The translations under genes were made by a program, and so were the position numbers. 64,000 bases of DNA from positions 2,410,001 through 2,474,000 of the forward strand of contig SCHM01000001.1 of the NCBI GenBank assembly GCA_004123355.1, given 5' to 3'. This document shows positions 36,694 through 49,311 of this stretch, one piece after another. The notes under the pieces were generated by a model that saw nothing but the letters and a program-made list of their open reading frames with translations, ran no database searches and was not told the DNA's origin. Numbering within the stretch: position 1 is the first letter of the stretch; each line of letters begins with the position of its first letter. The DNA comes from Amphirosellinia nigrospora. Lineage: Eukaryota; Ascomycota; Sordariomycetes; Xylariales; Xylariaceae.

Positions 36694-37531
36694 TCAAGAA
36701 TTCCCAAGCCGTGCCGCAGCAGAACCCCAAAATGCGACGACCTTATAGGTGATGCGAGTGAGTTTTTTAAGAGATGCGCGTAAGTCCAGACGCGCAGTTA
36801 GCCTCTTGGCGAAAAATGATTCGAGGTCTGTTCGAAGAGAATGGCGATATAGAGGCCGTGCAAGAAGGAAGGGATGTTGCGCGACGTTAGTAGCAGCGTC
36901 AAGGATACGTAAGATGCAGGTTGTAGTCTACATATTAATTAGACAGAAGGACGGTACATCATAGATGGGTCGGGGGTTAGTAAAGCAAGTACAAACCGCA
37001 CTTAGACCTGCTTAGTCTTTCAGTCCACCTCGAGGTAATCATTCCTTACCATCACAGAAGAAACTTGCTCACCACTCAAGAACGGGAATCGAATAAAGTG
37101 GGACTCACCACAATCACACTGATCCAACGGAACACAATGAGCTGTGCTCTCACGAACATGCAACCATAACCGGGATCAGACAAAAGTGGAAGCGCTTATT
37201 TTACATTGGAGGATATCCCGAATGAGATCCATTTTATAGTGCTCGTCTTCGGTAAAGTGGCGAATCATACGGGTGAAAAAAAGTACAGAGCACCATTTGC
37301 AGACATGGGCAAGTTGATAGGGCAAGACGATTAAAACATACCAAAGGACAGACCAAATATAGTCAAACTGAATATCATTACACCTGCACAGATACGACCT
37401 AGCATATGGGTCTGACGGGTGGTATCGGGGAATAAACTACGGTACCAGTACCGTGGTTTTCTTGAAGCAAATAGATGAGTGCTATGTCGTCGCCTCAAAA
37501 GCCGTGGACGATGAGCAAGAATGTACATCAA
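36694..37531 (-). CDS. unrecognised multi-exon protein
   Basis: I do not recognise this gene. A first exon from the ATG at 37529-37531 encodes a basic N-terminus (HRPRLLRRRHSTHLFASRK) and a hydrophobic stretch GRICAGVMIFSLTIFGLSFG, ending at a GTATGT donor near 37336. A middle exon ending at 37109 (GTGAGT donor) would read MFVRAQLIVFRWISVIV. The last exon, 36694-36927, is clearly coding-like (RILDAATNVAQHPFLLARPL, then ESFFAKRLTARLDLRASLKK) and ends in TGA. The phases of the last two exons agree. The start of the middle exon is uncertain. A short basic, membrane-linked or mitochondrial protein is possible. Confidence 0.4.
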
Positions 37532-38457
37532 CTACTACTTATGTAAGTAGGTGAGGGACGTGGGGAGTGTGGGGAGTGTGAAGCTGAGGGGACGGAGGGT
37601 AGATACGGCAGGGGCGAGACGCTAAACAGGGGTACTGGCGAATGCCGGGACTGCTTGCCCGCCACAACTTGCTCAAATAGCCTCAATGGACATCTAGAAG
37701 TCAGCTACTATGTAGAGAGGTCAACTCGGGTTCCCGTCCCAACCACAGAATTCCCAACTTCGACCATCTTATGAACGCTATCTATTATCAACATTCGATG
37801 GCAACATCTACCGCTGCCACCTTGTTCAGTCTCCCAAATTTATGAATTACTATTTACTTACCTTTTAACCCAAGTGACAGTGCCTTAGCAGCAAAAGCTG
37901 GAGGGGTAAAATACACAATTTTCAAGTTCCTGCTTAGGTAATTTAACAAAGACCAATGAACTAAGCTTCATTGTACCTAGTTGCCAAATAGGCTTTGCCG
38001 GACAAGGGGTTCGGCTGACCCTTGTTCGATCCGGCAGCTAGCGTTGGAATATCTTGCTCATATCGACCTCATAGTAGCCCCATAACAGAAATGCATACTA
38101 GTCCTTGGATGAGTTGATGTCGTACAACTGGGAAGGCAAAAAGGGATAGTTTTTAGATGGTATAGTGTCTTTATGATCTGAGTGGTCGCAGGTATCGGAG
38201 CAAATTAAGGTAGACGGAACAAGCTTGTATGAATATGTAGAGTTGCGGGTCTATTTGCTACTTCGTTCGCCGGATCACGCCGCAGCTCCTATAAGAGCAA
38301 TCACGTCCAGTTTCCTTCCCTTTTTACCGTACTTTTAGATTAACTCACTCCTCTGTGCCTTAAACTTTTACCTTTAGCTGATTCCCCGGTTCCTCCAATC
38401 CGTACCATCCCATTCCCCAATCATATATCTAGACCACGTTATCCACACATTCACACC
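37532..38457. other. divergent intergenic region
   Basis: This 0.9 kb separates the minus-strand unknown gene from the plus-strand BIM1-like gene and should contain both promoters. The bases just before 38458 are rich in C and T, as in many fungal leaders. No gene or repeat is seen. Confidence 0.4.
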
Positions 38458-39241
38458 ATGTTGCGATCCGTCCTCGCTACGACGCTTCTCCTCGCCGCGC
38501 GCGCCAGCGCCCATTTCACCGTACAGTACCCAGCGTTGGTCGGCGAATTCAAGGACGATGACGAGGACAAGAGCCCTTGCGGTGGCTACTCGCCCAACAT
38601 CAGCGATATCGACACGGTAGACTTCCACGTCGGCGGCGACGCCGTCGCCACCAAGTCCACCCACCCACAGACCAATTGGCTATACCGCATCACATTCGAC
38701 GACCTGGCCAAGAACAACTGGACCCAGGTCTATGGCATCGTCCAACAAGAGTGGCCCCGGCGACTACTGCACCAAGGACATCACGATCCCCTCCGAATGG
38801 GTCGGAAAGAAGGCCATTCTCAGCATTGTTGGCTCCGGCCTCGACGGCGTCTTGTACCAGGTGAGTTAGCAATTCCAATGCAAGCGCGAAACACAGAAAT
38901 GAGTTTCTGAGATATACTAACGTTCGACCTCGTGTGCAGTGCTCCGCCGTGAACTTTGTCAACGGCACCTCCGACACGCCCTCGGCCTGCGTCAACGGTT
39001 CAAGCATAACCGCGTCGTATTCGACCGACGACAAGCTAAACGGCCTGTTCAGCAGCAGCACAGTGAGCGGCGACGACAGTGGCAGCAACAGCAGTTCCAC
39101 TACCCCCAGTCCCAGCGCATCGTCAGCCCCACCGAGACACCCAACGCCGCGCCTTCGCTGCAGGCATTCACGGCAGGGAGCTTCGGAGCCCTCCTTACCA
39201 CCGGCGCTATGGTGTTGGCCGGATTCACATTTATGATATAA
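38458..39241 (+). CDS. BIM1/X325-type copper-binding LPMO-like protein, two frameshifts
   Basis: A signal peptide (MLRSVLATTLLLAARASA) is followed directly by histidine, HFTVQYPALVGEF, the N-terminal copper-binding histidine of X325 (LPMO-like) proteins. Members such as Bim1 bind copper in a histidine brace variant and act in copper acquisition or cell-wall processes rather than polysaccharide cleavage. Further marks are PCGGYSPN, the DFHVGGD and STHPQTNWLYRI patches, and GDYCTKDITIPSEWVGK with paired cysteines. One intron (38861-38939) lies before CSAVNFVNG. A Ser-rich stalk leads to a hydrophobic GPI-type tail (SFGALLTTGAMVLAGFTFMI). The frame shifts near 38744-38751 (one extra base or two lost) and in the CCCC run at 39127-39130 (one lost). 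Without the second shift the anchor would be missing. Confidence 0.85.
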
Positions 39242-40806
39242 ACAATAGAGAAATTTATGAGCAGGCGTTTTGGTTGCTTGGCCGCTGCTTTAGAACACTC
39301 AGTGTATAAATATCACAGTGTGTGAATCACGAATTTGATACCCATTATTACAATTATAATTCCAACTCGTATTTATCGTGGTGAATCTTGCGAGTTTGGC
39401 CCGAGTTGCGCGCATTAACATCCAAGAAGATTACGACGCAGCATTTACATCGGAACTTGGAATATCGTCTGAAACAATTCATTAATTGGAGACCCCTCAT
39501 CCGCTGACCCCCGCTCACACCCCGCCGCCTGGAAGCAAAAGAAAACGTAGACTCTACCTAATGGCTTTCTAGGAGGGAAAATCCAGGGAAGCTAGAATAC
39601 CAAGATATCAGCGGTTTGAACAAAATACATGGGATGTGAATGGAGACGCGCCGAAGAACATCGTACAAAGTTGCTGCTATCTAGTCCCATCTGTCAAGCC
39701 CCACCCCCCTGCTCTGCTCTGACCTTTCATCTAAAAAGAAACAACCCTAGAACGACTTGCAAGCTAATAGGATGTATTTAGTTTTTTTAAAAGAAATCTC
39801 ATGTCGACTACTCTACCTAGGGCGGGAAGTGGTGTGACCTAGATAATGCTCAAGTCGGCGGGCGAGGTGTTGAGGCCATTGCATATTGCGAAAGCTGCCC
39901 GCCGATGCCGCCGCAGGTGCGGAAGCGAGATACCTACCCCTCGGCTTCAGATAGCGCGAGCGGACTGCTAGGAGGGAGGTCGGGAGGGTGGGTTTTTCCG
40001 ACGTAGATCTAGTCGCGGTGGACGGCAGGGTCCCAGTCGAAAGCCTCCTGTGACCATTTTCAATAGTTACCATCCAACGGGGTGGGGGGGGTTAGATGTG
40101 CTCAAATTCAAGATGGTATCTATCATTCAGAATGCGGTGAGGAAAACCCGACAAATTCACAATCCAATATCCTAGGACTACCTAAATGAGTCGGTACAAT
40201 TAAGTCGGGTGGTTCATGACCTCTATGTCATCGCAAGCTAGCACACGTCGCCAGATCTTTCAGTGCAACCAAATCGACTTATATCACCCAATTTATAAAA
40301 CGAACTTGCCTAAACACTTACCACGCTCTCGGAGTCGTCAAAACAGAGCCTCCAAGAAACCTAAACACATCCCGCATACCTAGTGTATGATTCCGCCCCT
40401 CCCGCCCTACCCGTCCGGCTATTATCGCGACAATTATGCCGGGCGCGCGGCATGACATGAAAGTGGCTATCTGTTCTGCGGAACTCTACTTCTTCCGGGC
40501 AGATATCAATACTATAACTGGTTTATATAATCATGGGCAGAGGGGAATAAACTTGGACACTGAAATGAAATAAAATGAAATGAAATGACTTGCGACATTA
40601 GTTAAATCTAGGGAGGAAAGGTAATTGCTCTCCTACGTCCACGGCCAACCTCCCACAAGACTCGCGATATAATTTCAACACTCATTTCACAATCATTCAA
40701 CAACACCCCTTGGCCTCGAGTATTTCGTCAGTCGTTTCCGAGAAATCGACACCAACCGAACATAATCATAATCCAAACCGCCTCATCGCACAGTCCAACC
40801 ACCAAA
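39242..40806. other. gene-free stretch
   Basis: About 1.6 kb with the 3' end of the BIM1-like gene and the promoter of the secreted protein at 40807. A run of eight or more G (near 40085) and a pentanucleotide repeat near 40560 are the only marked features. A minus-strand frame at 39813-40073 has no recognisable content. Confidence 0.4.
40559..40588. repeat. TGAAA microsatellite
   Basis: About five to six copies of the pentamer TGAAA, one of them altered to TAAAA, about 220 bases before the start of the secreted-protein gene. Confidence 0.7.
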
Positions 40807-41487
40807 ATGAAGCATCACCACCACCTCTTCCTAGCATTCCTAGCCTCCTACCCAACATCATCAATATGCGCAGACACAACCAGAGAGATCCAAAGACAAG
40901 AAGCACCAAACGCGCAATCCAGCACCACCATCACAGCCGCCGGGGCAGAAGGTCAATTCACAACAACGTTCCTAGCACCGCCCCCAGAAGAATCGGAACG
41001 GACGCCGAGCCCGGCGCCCATCGCCAAGCGATACCAAGCACGACAGCACATGGTCGCAGCCAGGACGACATCAGAGGTCGTGACTTCAATAACAACACTC
41101 CCAGCTCCCGCCCAACAACCGAATCAACAACTAGCAGCGGCGATGGCGATAACAATGAAACGAGCATAGACGACGGCGCCGAGGATCCATCGTCGACAAT
41201 AACGATAACGGTCACAAGCAACAGGACGACGACGATCCGGCCCACTGTGACCGTGACTTCTCTGTTCTCTTCAGTCGGCTCGACCACGTCGGGCGCGAGA
41301 GGACGTTTAGAACCTTCCGTATCGATTCATGGGTGAGCCATACTCCTTTCGACTCGTGCTTCCTTGTTGTATGGCTAGTAGTCATATCAGAATTATGTTA
41401 TTTGCTCACACTCATCGCAGCTTCATCTGGGCTATGCTTTCACCTTTTCTCTTGGCGCTGTCTAAATTTAACCCAGTAGCTATCTAA
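40807..41487 (+). CDS. Ser/Thr-rich secreted, probably GPI-anchored protein, one frameshift
   Basis: The start ATG follows CACCAAA. A signal peptide with a His-rich beginning (MKHHHHLFLAFLASYP) is followed by a Gln/Thr/Pro-rich region. The first frame stops at 41169, but a neighbouring frame immediately continues with the same composition (TSSGDGDNNETS, STITITVTSNRTTTIRPTV), so one base seems lost near 41100-41120. An intron (donor GTGAGC at 41333, acceptor at 41420) leads to GFIWAMLSPFLLALSKFN, a hydrophobic end resembling a GPI signal, and a TAA at 41485-41487. Low-complexity proteins like this often sit in the cell wall. No family is recognisable, and the exon structure is inferred. Confidence 0.5.
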
Positions 41488-41855
41488 GCTACTTCTAGAA
41501 AATAAACAGAGAGTGAGTCTGTATAGTTGATACAGACCATTGGGAAGGGGCCATTTTGAGCCGGGGTAGGGGGTATATGATGGATGAGAGAGGATGAGAG
41601 CAAAATAAAGAGAAAGCCGTATGAAAATAACCCACTCCATACGTAGAACTCCTCCATCTCCAACGTCGTAACCGATCGTTATTCGTTGATATCGTGTATC
41701 CAATTCATTTCATTCCATATCGAAACTCCCCTCCTGGAGATGCACCTTATCCATATCTCTTGCCAGTATGTTCATGCTCGGCGAGAACCGTCCCCCAGAC
41801 TCTGATTCAGACAACCTCTCCGAAGGTTTCACATTTTCTTTCCTCATATCCTCTT
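41488..41855. other. short gap downstream of the kinase-protease gene
   Basis: A minus-strand frame (41710-41928) with a charged, Ser/Glu-rich reading overlaps the end of the kinase-protease gene. It could be a C-terminal extension after a lost base, but the stop at 41856 gives a sensible end, so I leave it out. Confidence 0.35.
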
Positions 41856-44800
41856 CTAACCTGTCAGACTTCCGAGCTTGCGACGACTGGAAAATTTCAT
41901 CGGTACCGGAATGTCGTCTTCGGTCCATGCTTCCGATCCTGAAATTTCCATGACATCACCATGACCCCTACTTTCGGCAATCGCGACGATGGTATCACCA
42001 TAAGGGAGTCGCACGTCGGTAGCCTGAAGCGTCTCTGCAATGTCTAGAAGGAGAACATCCATAGGACATATATAAGCAACCTGCTTGCGTTCACTCCACG
42101 CTAGAATGTGGCCGCAAAGGCGGCCATAAAGCCTATCTACGATCCAAGCACCCGAATCTCCTGGTATACCGAGAGCCAACCCCCGTCCTCTCTGATTAGG
42201 AGCTGAAATTGGCTTGGATATGCCCGGTATTCTTCCGCTGACTTGATATGAATGACTTGGAGAGGCTCGGCCGTAAATCTTAACTGTGGTGAGTGCGGGT
42301 AAAATCCGGCCAGCCTAGTAAGTATCAGTCACTGCTCAGTAGGGTGTGGACAGAGACCGCCTAGTCTATGAGTCTCACCTGTGAACCGCTTGTGCGGGCC
42401 ATACATTGTACGTCTAGCCCAGGTAATGATTTTGCGGGAGCTACTTCCACAGGCTGCAAGTTGCCTGGAGCCGAGGAGCGGTGGCCTCCAACTGTGATTG
42501 ATGGAAATAGGTTTTTATCAGGTAGTCTATCATCTTTGAACTCGAACAGAGCCCAATCAATCTCGTGGACCAGGCTATTTTCAGTTCTCCTCCGGATCCC
42601 TGAAGAAGCATAGACTTCACCGACGCCATAAGTATCAATGTGATCCTGGACATGGGTCAGCACGGATTGATTCAATGGCATTATCTTTAGAACTGAATAT
42701 ATGGGGAAAGGGGCTAGATTATTTATCGTACTTCATTTTCCGTTTCAGGTGAAGGGTAAAATCCTTCCGGGATATCATCGAGAGCAGGCTGTGTCACAAT
42801 ATATCCTGCGAAGCTTAGATCAGCGGGGTGACATCTCTTGCCAGGTTCGACGCCTTGGATCACCTCCGCTACCCCTGGAATGAAGACATCGCTGTCGATT
42901 TGGGGACTGAACTTAGGACTTTATTCGCCCCAGGCCTTACATACCGTCTCCGCATCCTGGCTCAATCCCAGGGATGTCGCCAGGCTCGTCGAATTCCCCA
43001 TCTTCATCTTCATCCTCCTCATCGCTAGTTATATCTGTCACCGAGTATTCGGATTCTGTGTCAGAGAACTCGCAGGCAAAGTCCTCGCCGCTTTCGGACG
43101 ATGTCTCCGCGTCGGTTAAGTATGAAAAGTCTTGTGCTGCTGCGCTGCTTCGAAATATGGGTGCACTAGCTCGCGTCGCATCTTCTGGGGATCCTTCTAG
43201 TTCATACGATGCTTGAAAAGGTCGATCAGGATCATCTAGCATATGGTGTACAGTCATGCCGTAGGGTTTGTCATCTACCATAATGACACCTCCTAAACTC
43301 ACTGGTGGGAGATGTTTATCCCCAATCCATGCTCCAATGCTGGCACCATTTCCCGGCTTTTCTTGGTAATCAGGATTGGCTGCAGAGGCCTCCTGAGACT
43401 CTTCATCATGGTTCCCGTGGCGACCCGACGCAACGGGTTTATCGTCCTTTGCCATACTTCGCGTGGGGCCTTTCCTTGCGCGTACGACAGATCCGCGACA
43501 AACTTTCAGTGAGATGTTGGTAGACGTGCCATCGAAAAGAATACCCAATTTCTTATTCAATATCGCCCGCACCTTGTTCACGGAAGTGCAAACAACTAGG
43601 ACAGTGGGTGTGGTCTGTTGCGGGGACTCGCCAATAGACTCGAGCGAGATTTCGACTGATTCAGGATGCTTGCGATAGAAATGTCGTAAAGCTAGGTTGA
43701 TCTGCGGCATTATGATCTCATTCCACTGTTCGACAACCTCTGACGGTACCGGAATCTGGGGATAAAGTCGAAGTTTCGGTTGTTGTTTTTCTCTGGGTTT
43801 CTCAGATTTGCTCTCCAGTGGTTGGGCTAGATAAGAGTTAGCATAATAGTATCACAATAGTCTTATCAGTGACTTTACATTCAGGGAGAGGTTTGCGGTC
43901 GATGGGGAAAGACCGTGATCTTTCCTGCGGGGGTACACGCTTTGTGTCGTAACTTTGGCTTTTGGGGCAGCTACTGAAGGTCCTGGCAATGACGTGGTCG
44001 AGGCTTTTGGTTTAACTTCTGGGCGTGAGGATGTATGCATAAAATCATCACCCAACCGGTCGTCAAGCCCACTAACACCATCCAAGATACAGCACGCCTC
44101 AAGGTAGCCGCTTACTCTACCCTGGACTTGTCTGATGATCTCGTCGCCGTTTCCAGGTCTCGAGAGTTCAAGTTCAACTGCATTCCAACACGCTTGCACG
44201 GCCCTCATATATAATGTGCCGCATCGAATAGCCAGCTGACCGAGAACAGACTCGGGGACGCTTGGCGAGTCCAAATTAGGTACGAGGTTCTCCAGCGTAG
44301 TCCAGAGGCCAATTGAGACAAGCATCATAGCAAGAGAGTACAAATCTATTTGGTGTCGCGGTTGACAGCTAGTGGTGACTGGCTGGTGGTTCTAGGATCA
44401 AGCGTATGGCGGTGGAGGAGGAACAGAGATGGGGAATGACTGGTTGAGGGTGAATTGGGGAATATATCGAATGATGAAATGAGTGGACGTCTGATGTCTA
44501 CCTCATTTGCACCAGACGTGCCAAGCTCGTCAGCCACTGTGTTCGCGAAGGAGATTGTTGATGCATAGAGGTTACCATGCGTAATGCCTCGTGAATGCAT
44601 ATCGAACACAGTATTAGCTAAGTTGTAAGCCAGACGAAATTTAGCCTCGAGGGTGGGTTCGAAGTTTGGTCGACTTAGTAAGTTATCCAGCGTGCACAGG
44701 TTGTCGGCTGGCTGCTGTGTCATATTGTCAAAAGTGACAGCGTTGAATGCAGAGGGGAATGAGTATATCATAGCCAGCCTGGATCGTTCCATGTCCTCGT

Positions 44801-45695
44801 AATAACCTAGCAGGAGAGGTAATCCAATCCACGCACCGGGCGCTCTGGATGACTCTGTCTGCAGCCCCGCACTCAACTTCTCAAAACGGGTCATTTCTGG
44901 CATTATTCCTGTTGCTGAATAAATTGGGTCAAATTCGGCATATTCGACTAGCAAAGGATACCATTCGGCTCGCCCAGCTGGTCTCTGTGTTAGATCCATG
45001 TAAGCCTGCTTGCCCATGAAAAAGATTTCTTGGGGTCGATTATGAGAGGGCTCGCCCTCAGACAAGTATTGAGTCTGCATTGCGCTAAGGCTTAAGATAG
45101 TCTGGGGGTCAATTTGCCGAGGCGTCTGTATTCTAGTAGATCCATAAGGCCGCAAGTCTTCGACAGATGGTTTGGACGTAGTTGGCTTTCTCGAGGCGCC
45201 GGCAGTCATAGCCACGGATGAACGGGTACGTGATAGATCACAGAGTGTATCGATCGACGCCGTTAGGTCCTTGACAAGATCCTCGAACCGACCCTTATCC
45301 CACATTATCAATGGAGTTTTCCGGTCCCCTGAGGTCTTCTCAGCCGACTTTTCGCTTCCAGTAGGTCTTTTCGAGGCAAGCCAGAGAGGCTCTGCTTCGG
45401 CCAAGATGTCCTTGATGGTGGCCATGATACTCCCGACAAGGTCCGTCAGGCCGGCCTCATTAAGGGACTCATCAATCTCGGCGGACTGGTTGGGATCCGA
45501 CCATTCCAAGCCCCAGCTGACAAGCCTATCCTTTTGAATGCGCAATTTACGATGTAAGGCTTTGATCTCGGGATCATCGGCAGCCTGTACTGGCTCTTGC
45601 ACAAAGTCGGATGATTTTTTGGTGTCATTATAGAGCCTACTCAGTCGACGCTGAACACCCAAGGGCATCCTACCCCTGGGGAGATAAGACTCCAT
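41856..45695 (-). CDS. HeLo-like region + degenerate protein kinase + trypsin-like protease, about 1,200 residues
   Basis: Five exons (43879-45695, 42945-43826, 42732-42874, 42379-42684, 41856-42314) join in phase if one base is restored near 44360 and one in the GGGG run at 43914-43917. The N-terminal ~170 residues are helical, with [15 protein letters not shown] as in HeLo-like domains. A kinase-like domain follows (about 260-520): the catalytic loop reads [11 protein letters not shown] instead of HRDxKxxN and the DFG position reads SFDIF, so it is probably a pseudokinase; [14 protein letters not shown] fits the later helix. After an acidic linker the C-terminal part has a trypsin-like triad: YGMTVHHML (His), EIDWALFEF (Asp) and IPGDSGAWI (Ser). 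Such combinations resemble fungal cell-death and incompatibility proteins. The first ATG in frame is used, but the frame is open about 130 bases further up. Confidence 0.7.
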
Positions 45696-47139
45696 GATGG
45701 AGGGCCACAACCGGGCGGTTGGCACTTGTTGAACTGAGAACTCGGATGTAGGACTTTGATATCTTTCCGGGGCAGATCTCGGGGAGAGGGTAAGACTAAA
45801 TAGCGCTACTTTCCTACACCAGCGTCATGATACGAGTCATGATGCTAGATACATCAATCACAACAATCAAGATATGGTGACGAGGGAGAACTAATTCTTA
45901 AGAGAGCATGTTTTTAGGTTCGAGTGCTGGAAGACTAGGCTTTCCTCAAAGCTTGGGCAACACAAGGAAGAAGGGATTATCAGTAATACCGCTGCCTTGA
46001 GTACTTAGGTCTGCCTGGGTAGTGGCATGTGGTTTGTTAGTGGGTAATTCGGGTGCCTGGAATTAGTATCCTCGTTGGACGCCAAGTCGGGTGGTGAGTG
46101 GATCAGAAGTGTCCATGTGTCTAGGGTGTGGTCTCACGAGTGGCAATTGACTGCGCATACGCATACATATAGGTCGTGGTATGGACGATATGGACCTGTT
46201 GAGCGAGCAGATGGATATGGGTGGGCGAGTTCTGGTACAGGATGCCTGCCTCTGTCAGAGGTAGTTGTACCGTATGTAGTGGAATGAGAAATGATACAAC
46301 CATGATAATACTGCTGCCTGATCCTGTCTCTCCTCAACCGGACTAGCGTCGGCCTAGCAGAGGAGGCTCTCATTCATCCAATCATATTTGACCTTTAGTT
46401 CAAAGAAGCTAGCGGCCTTTTACTTTTTGTCAGCTGTGCCTCGTCTCACCAGCTGAAATAGACTGTCAGCCGAATATGTCAAGCTACCGTCTATTCTGAT
46501 TTGTGATTGGCCTCCTCTTTTCCCTTTCTTAAACGGCTAATTACGATCACAAGAATATTGATTATCTCAACTGAAACCTTCGCAGCCCATGCAATAGGCA
46601 ATGAACAAGGCAACAGAAGTTAAATAACCATATTCAACAAGAAGCAAAGGGGAGGGAGGACCCGTCCCGTGTATATGGCATTTGCTCGCTCTAGCGGCCC
46701 TTCAAGGCATGGATGTAGGAACTAAGGAGAGTTGGCCTCGGCGAATGAGATAGTGGTGGTATTGACAAAGGACAAGGAAAATGTGATCGGATTCTTTCTT
46801 GTGTACCTAGGTATCGCTCTCTTTCAAAATAGATATTGTTCTGGTAACAAACCACTTGATGCCCGGTCTTTTTGTCTAGGCTTATGTTGTTGAGCACCCA
46901 TGAAAGGACGCTGCTAAAAACAATACCAACCAATACGATGTATTTAATTCTACATATTTCACTTACTTTTTCCTATTCCACCACCACAAGTTCCGGCCAC
47001 GGCAACAATTTTGGAGTACTGAAAATATTTTGCCTGCAGTTGTTCCTCAATTCTTGCTAAAGCCGTAAATCGCAGCTCCCTGGTCAGCCATCCAACGTCA
47101 GCACTCGGAATTATCCGTCTCACTACAACTACTGCCCAA
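45696..47139. other. gene-free stretch
   Basis: It contains the upstream region of the kinase-protease gene and about 1.2 kb without a supported gene. Small frames at 46075-46287 and 46691-46933 have no recognisable content. Confidence 0.4.
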
Positions 47140-47439
47140 ATGCCATCCAGTGATCTATCAGAGGAACCATCATTCATGGTATTACCAACTGCCACGGCTT
47201 ACAGAGTGAATATTGATGGGATGATTCTGGACGTGCCAAGCACAGACCGTTGCTGGACTTTCTTCGTTGTCCATTCCTGCGGCCATCCAGCCAAGACAAA
47301 CGTCTTGTGTCATACCGTCAATAAGACAATTCGTGTAAAACGCAACAATCATGAGGGCTCTTGTACCTTTCGCCGCTGTCTAAAGGCTTCTGAAAACTCA
47401 TGTCTTGCTACACAAGTGCAAACATTGCAACATCCATGA
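47140..47439 (+). CDS. small Cys/His-containing hypothetical protein
   Basis: A 99-residue frame that I cannot assign. It contains VVHSCGHPAKTNVLCH, then CTFRRCLKASENSC, a spacing of Cys and His that could bind zinc and that resembles the SCGH motif of many short fungal proteins of unknown function. No signal peptide or membrane segment. It is isolated from other genes, and the frame could be chance. Confidence 0.35.
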   Translation: MPSSDLSEEPSFMVLPTATAYRVNIDGMILDVPSTDRCWTFFVVHSCGHPAKTNVLCHTVNKTIRVKRNNHEGSCTFRRCLKASENSCLATQVQTLQHP

Positions 47440-49311
47440 CCAAAGGGTATCTGGCCGGTACGTACCTTAAACCCGTTGAATATTGCTGCCTAAGAGCCCA
47501 CTTAGTCATGTCTTAAATTAGCACCGCCCGGTAAACTTGCCGAGTAGTGAAGAGATAGATTTAATAAATAAGTAGGTAGGTTTTCTATCACGTAGCGAAA
47601 CCCTGACTCAGCATTGTTCTTAATTGCCGCTTGTGATGTTAATATTAATAAATAAAATACACGAAGGTTAAACCTCCGCAGAAGAACCGGGAATCTGGAG
47701 GTCAGGAAAACGCATCCGATACTGAACCGAAGTTTACCCACCAACAATAAACCCCGAAATGCTTCTGCCTAATACAAAACGTCTGTACGGATAGTGCCGG
47801 CTCGCATCATTCCACACCCCGATCCCACACCACAAAATATCGCGTAAAATGGCTTACTTGAGTCTAAAGATTTCGACATCCAATGTGCCTAAAAATTACA
47901 AGTGCGTGAAAGGGGGGGGCTAATGAGGATCATATCCGGATCGTGTACTCCGACTAGTTGGGAGAACTTCGGAATAGAAAAAAGGATTCTGTCTGCCTGA
48001 ATCTAACACTAACATATCAGCGACCTCTCTTCGCTTGAGAGCGAAAATTTCTAAGAAAAGTTATTCGTAGTACTTGGTAGGAGATGTAAAGAGGCGTATT
48101 GATAAAAAGAAATTTATCACATCGAATTAGTATCAGCTCGACCGCTACATCCTATATACATCTATAGTTGATTTAAAAGTTACAGAAACATCAGCCTTTT
48201 AAGTAAGTATGAATACAGTTCCAAAATGTAGCGTGTAAACAATCAAGGTTAGTATATTATATAAAACATTAATGACCCAGCATATTTGGGACCTGCTCCC
48301 ATAGTAATTTGCGTCCGACTAACCAAGAATGTCTTCTGACTGCATAATCCTACGTCAGAAAAAGAACCGAGCTTATATCAACATTGTCACGAAACATAAC
48401 TACTATAAAAGACAAAATGTTGTGAAGCTGAGCACTTGGCCGCCTGTGATCACTATAATGGTATCTGGCTCGTGACAAATACGAAAGGTTCAGAACAAAT
48501 TCATCAGTCTCGTATATTCTACCAATTTATCCCGCTCCATCAATATCAATCCCCCTTTCATACATTAAATAAATGAAACCTTGCAACTGGAGAAGGCAAT
48601 AGGCTGGAGGAAGATAGGAGGCTGCCACCATCTCGATACTGGATAGACATGAATAGTAAATCAATATACTCACCATCAACTCCTCATAAGACTTTAGCGA
48701 GACTTCTATTATTGCGCTCGCGTCTCAACATCTTGAGCAATTACTCTAGGTTATCCACACGATCTCGAGCCCCTTAATAAAGCTTGCGCAGAAATTGCAG
48801 TTTGGTAAGCCTAGGCCAGTTTGAAAAGCTATCATAGACAAGTACTGTGTTGGACGTATAAGAATGCAAAAAGTTATTAAAATGATTTAACAGTGTCGCG
48901 AACCTCGGAAGGGTAGTGTCACAAGTCCAGTACACGTATAGTCAATTGCAGACAGTCAAGTGCTCGACTTGACAACGTTCTACTTTTGTAGTGTTGTGGT
49001 ATAGTGTGCAGTTCTGTATCATGACAGGTAGGGTGTACAAATTTTTTGTTGCACGGAGGACCAGTGAAGTCATCTCCGTGGGCTCTATATGACTACTTGA
49101 CTATATACAGAGAGTCTCTTTGTTCCCGTTGGATCTGTGGGCCTAGATCCCTGTTTCCTGGCAAACAGTAATAGATTCATCTAGCTACGACTGTACACAA
49201 CAATAGATTTTTCCAGGTGGGCGCCTTGCACACAGGTCCCACGGCCCTATCAAGCATTCGGGACTGTTTAAGACATAAGGCCTAGCAATCCACGGTGTCA
49301 ACAGACAACCC
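47440..49311. other. gene-free stretch
   Basis: About 1.9 kb of mildly AT-rich DNA with a run of nine G near 47910. No gene, RNA gene or transposon terminus is recognisable. Confidence 0.4.

Noticed and set aside
41710-41928. Possible C-terminal extension of the kinase-protease gene
   Set aside because: It would need another frameshift; the stop at 41856 already ends the protease fold at a sensible place.
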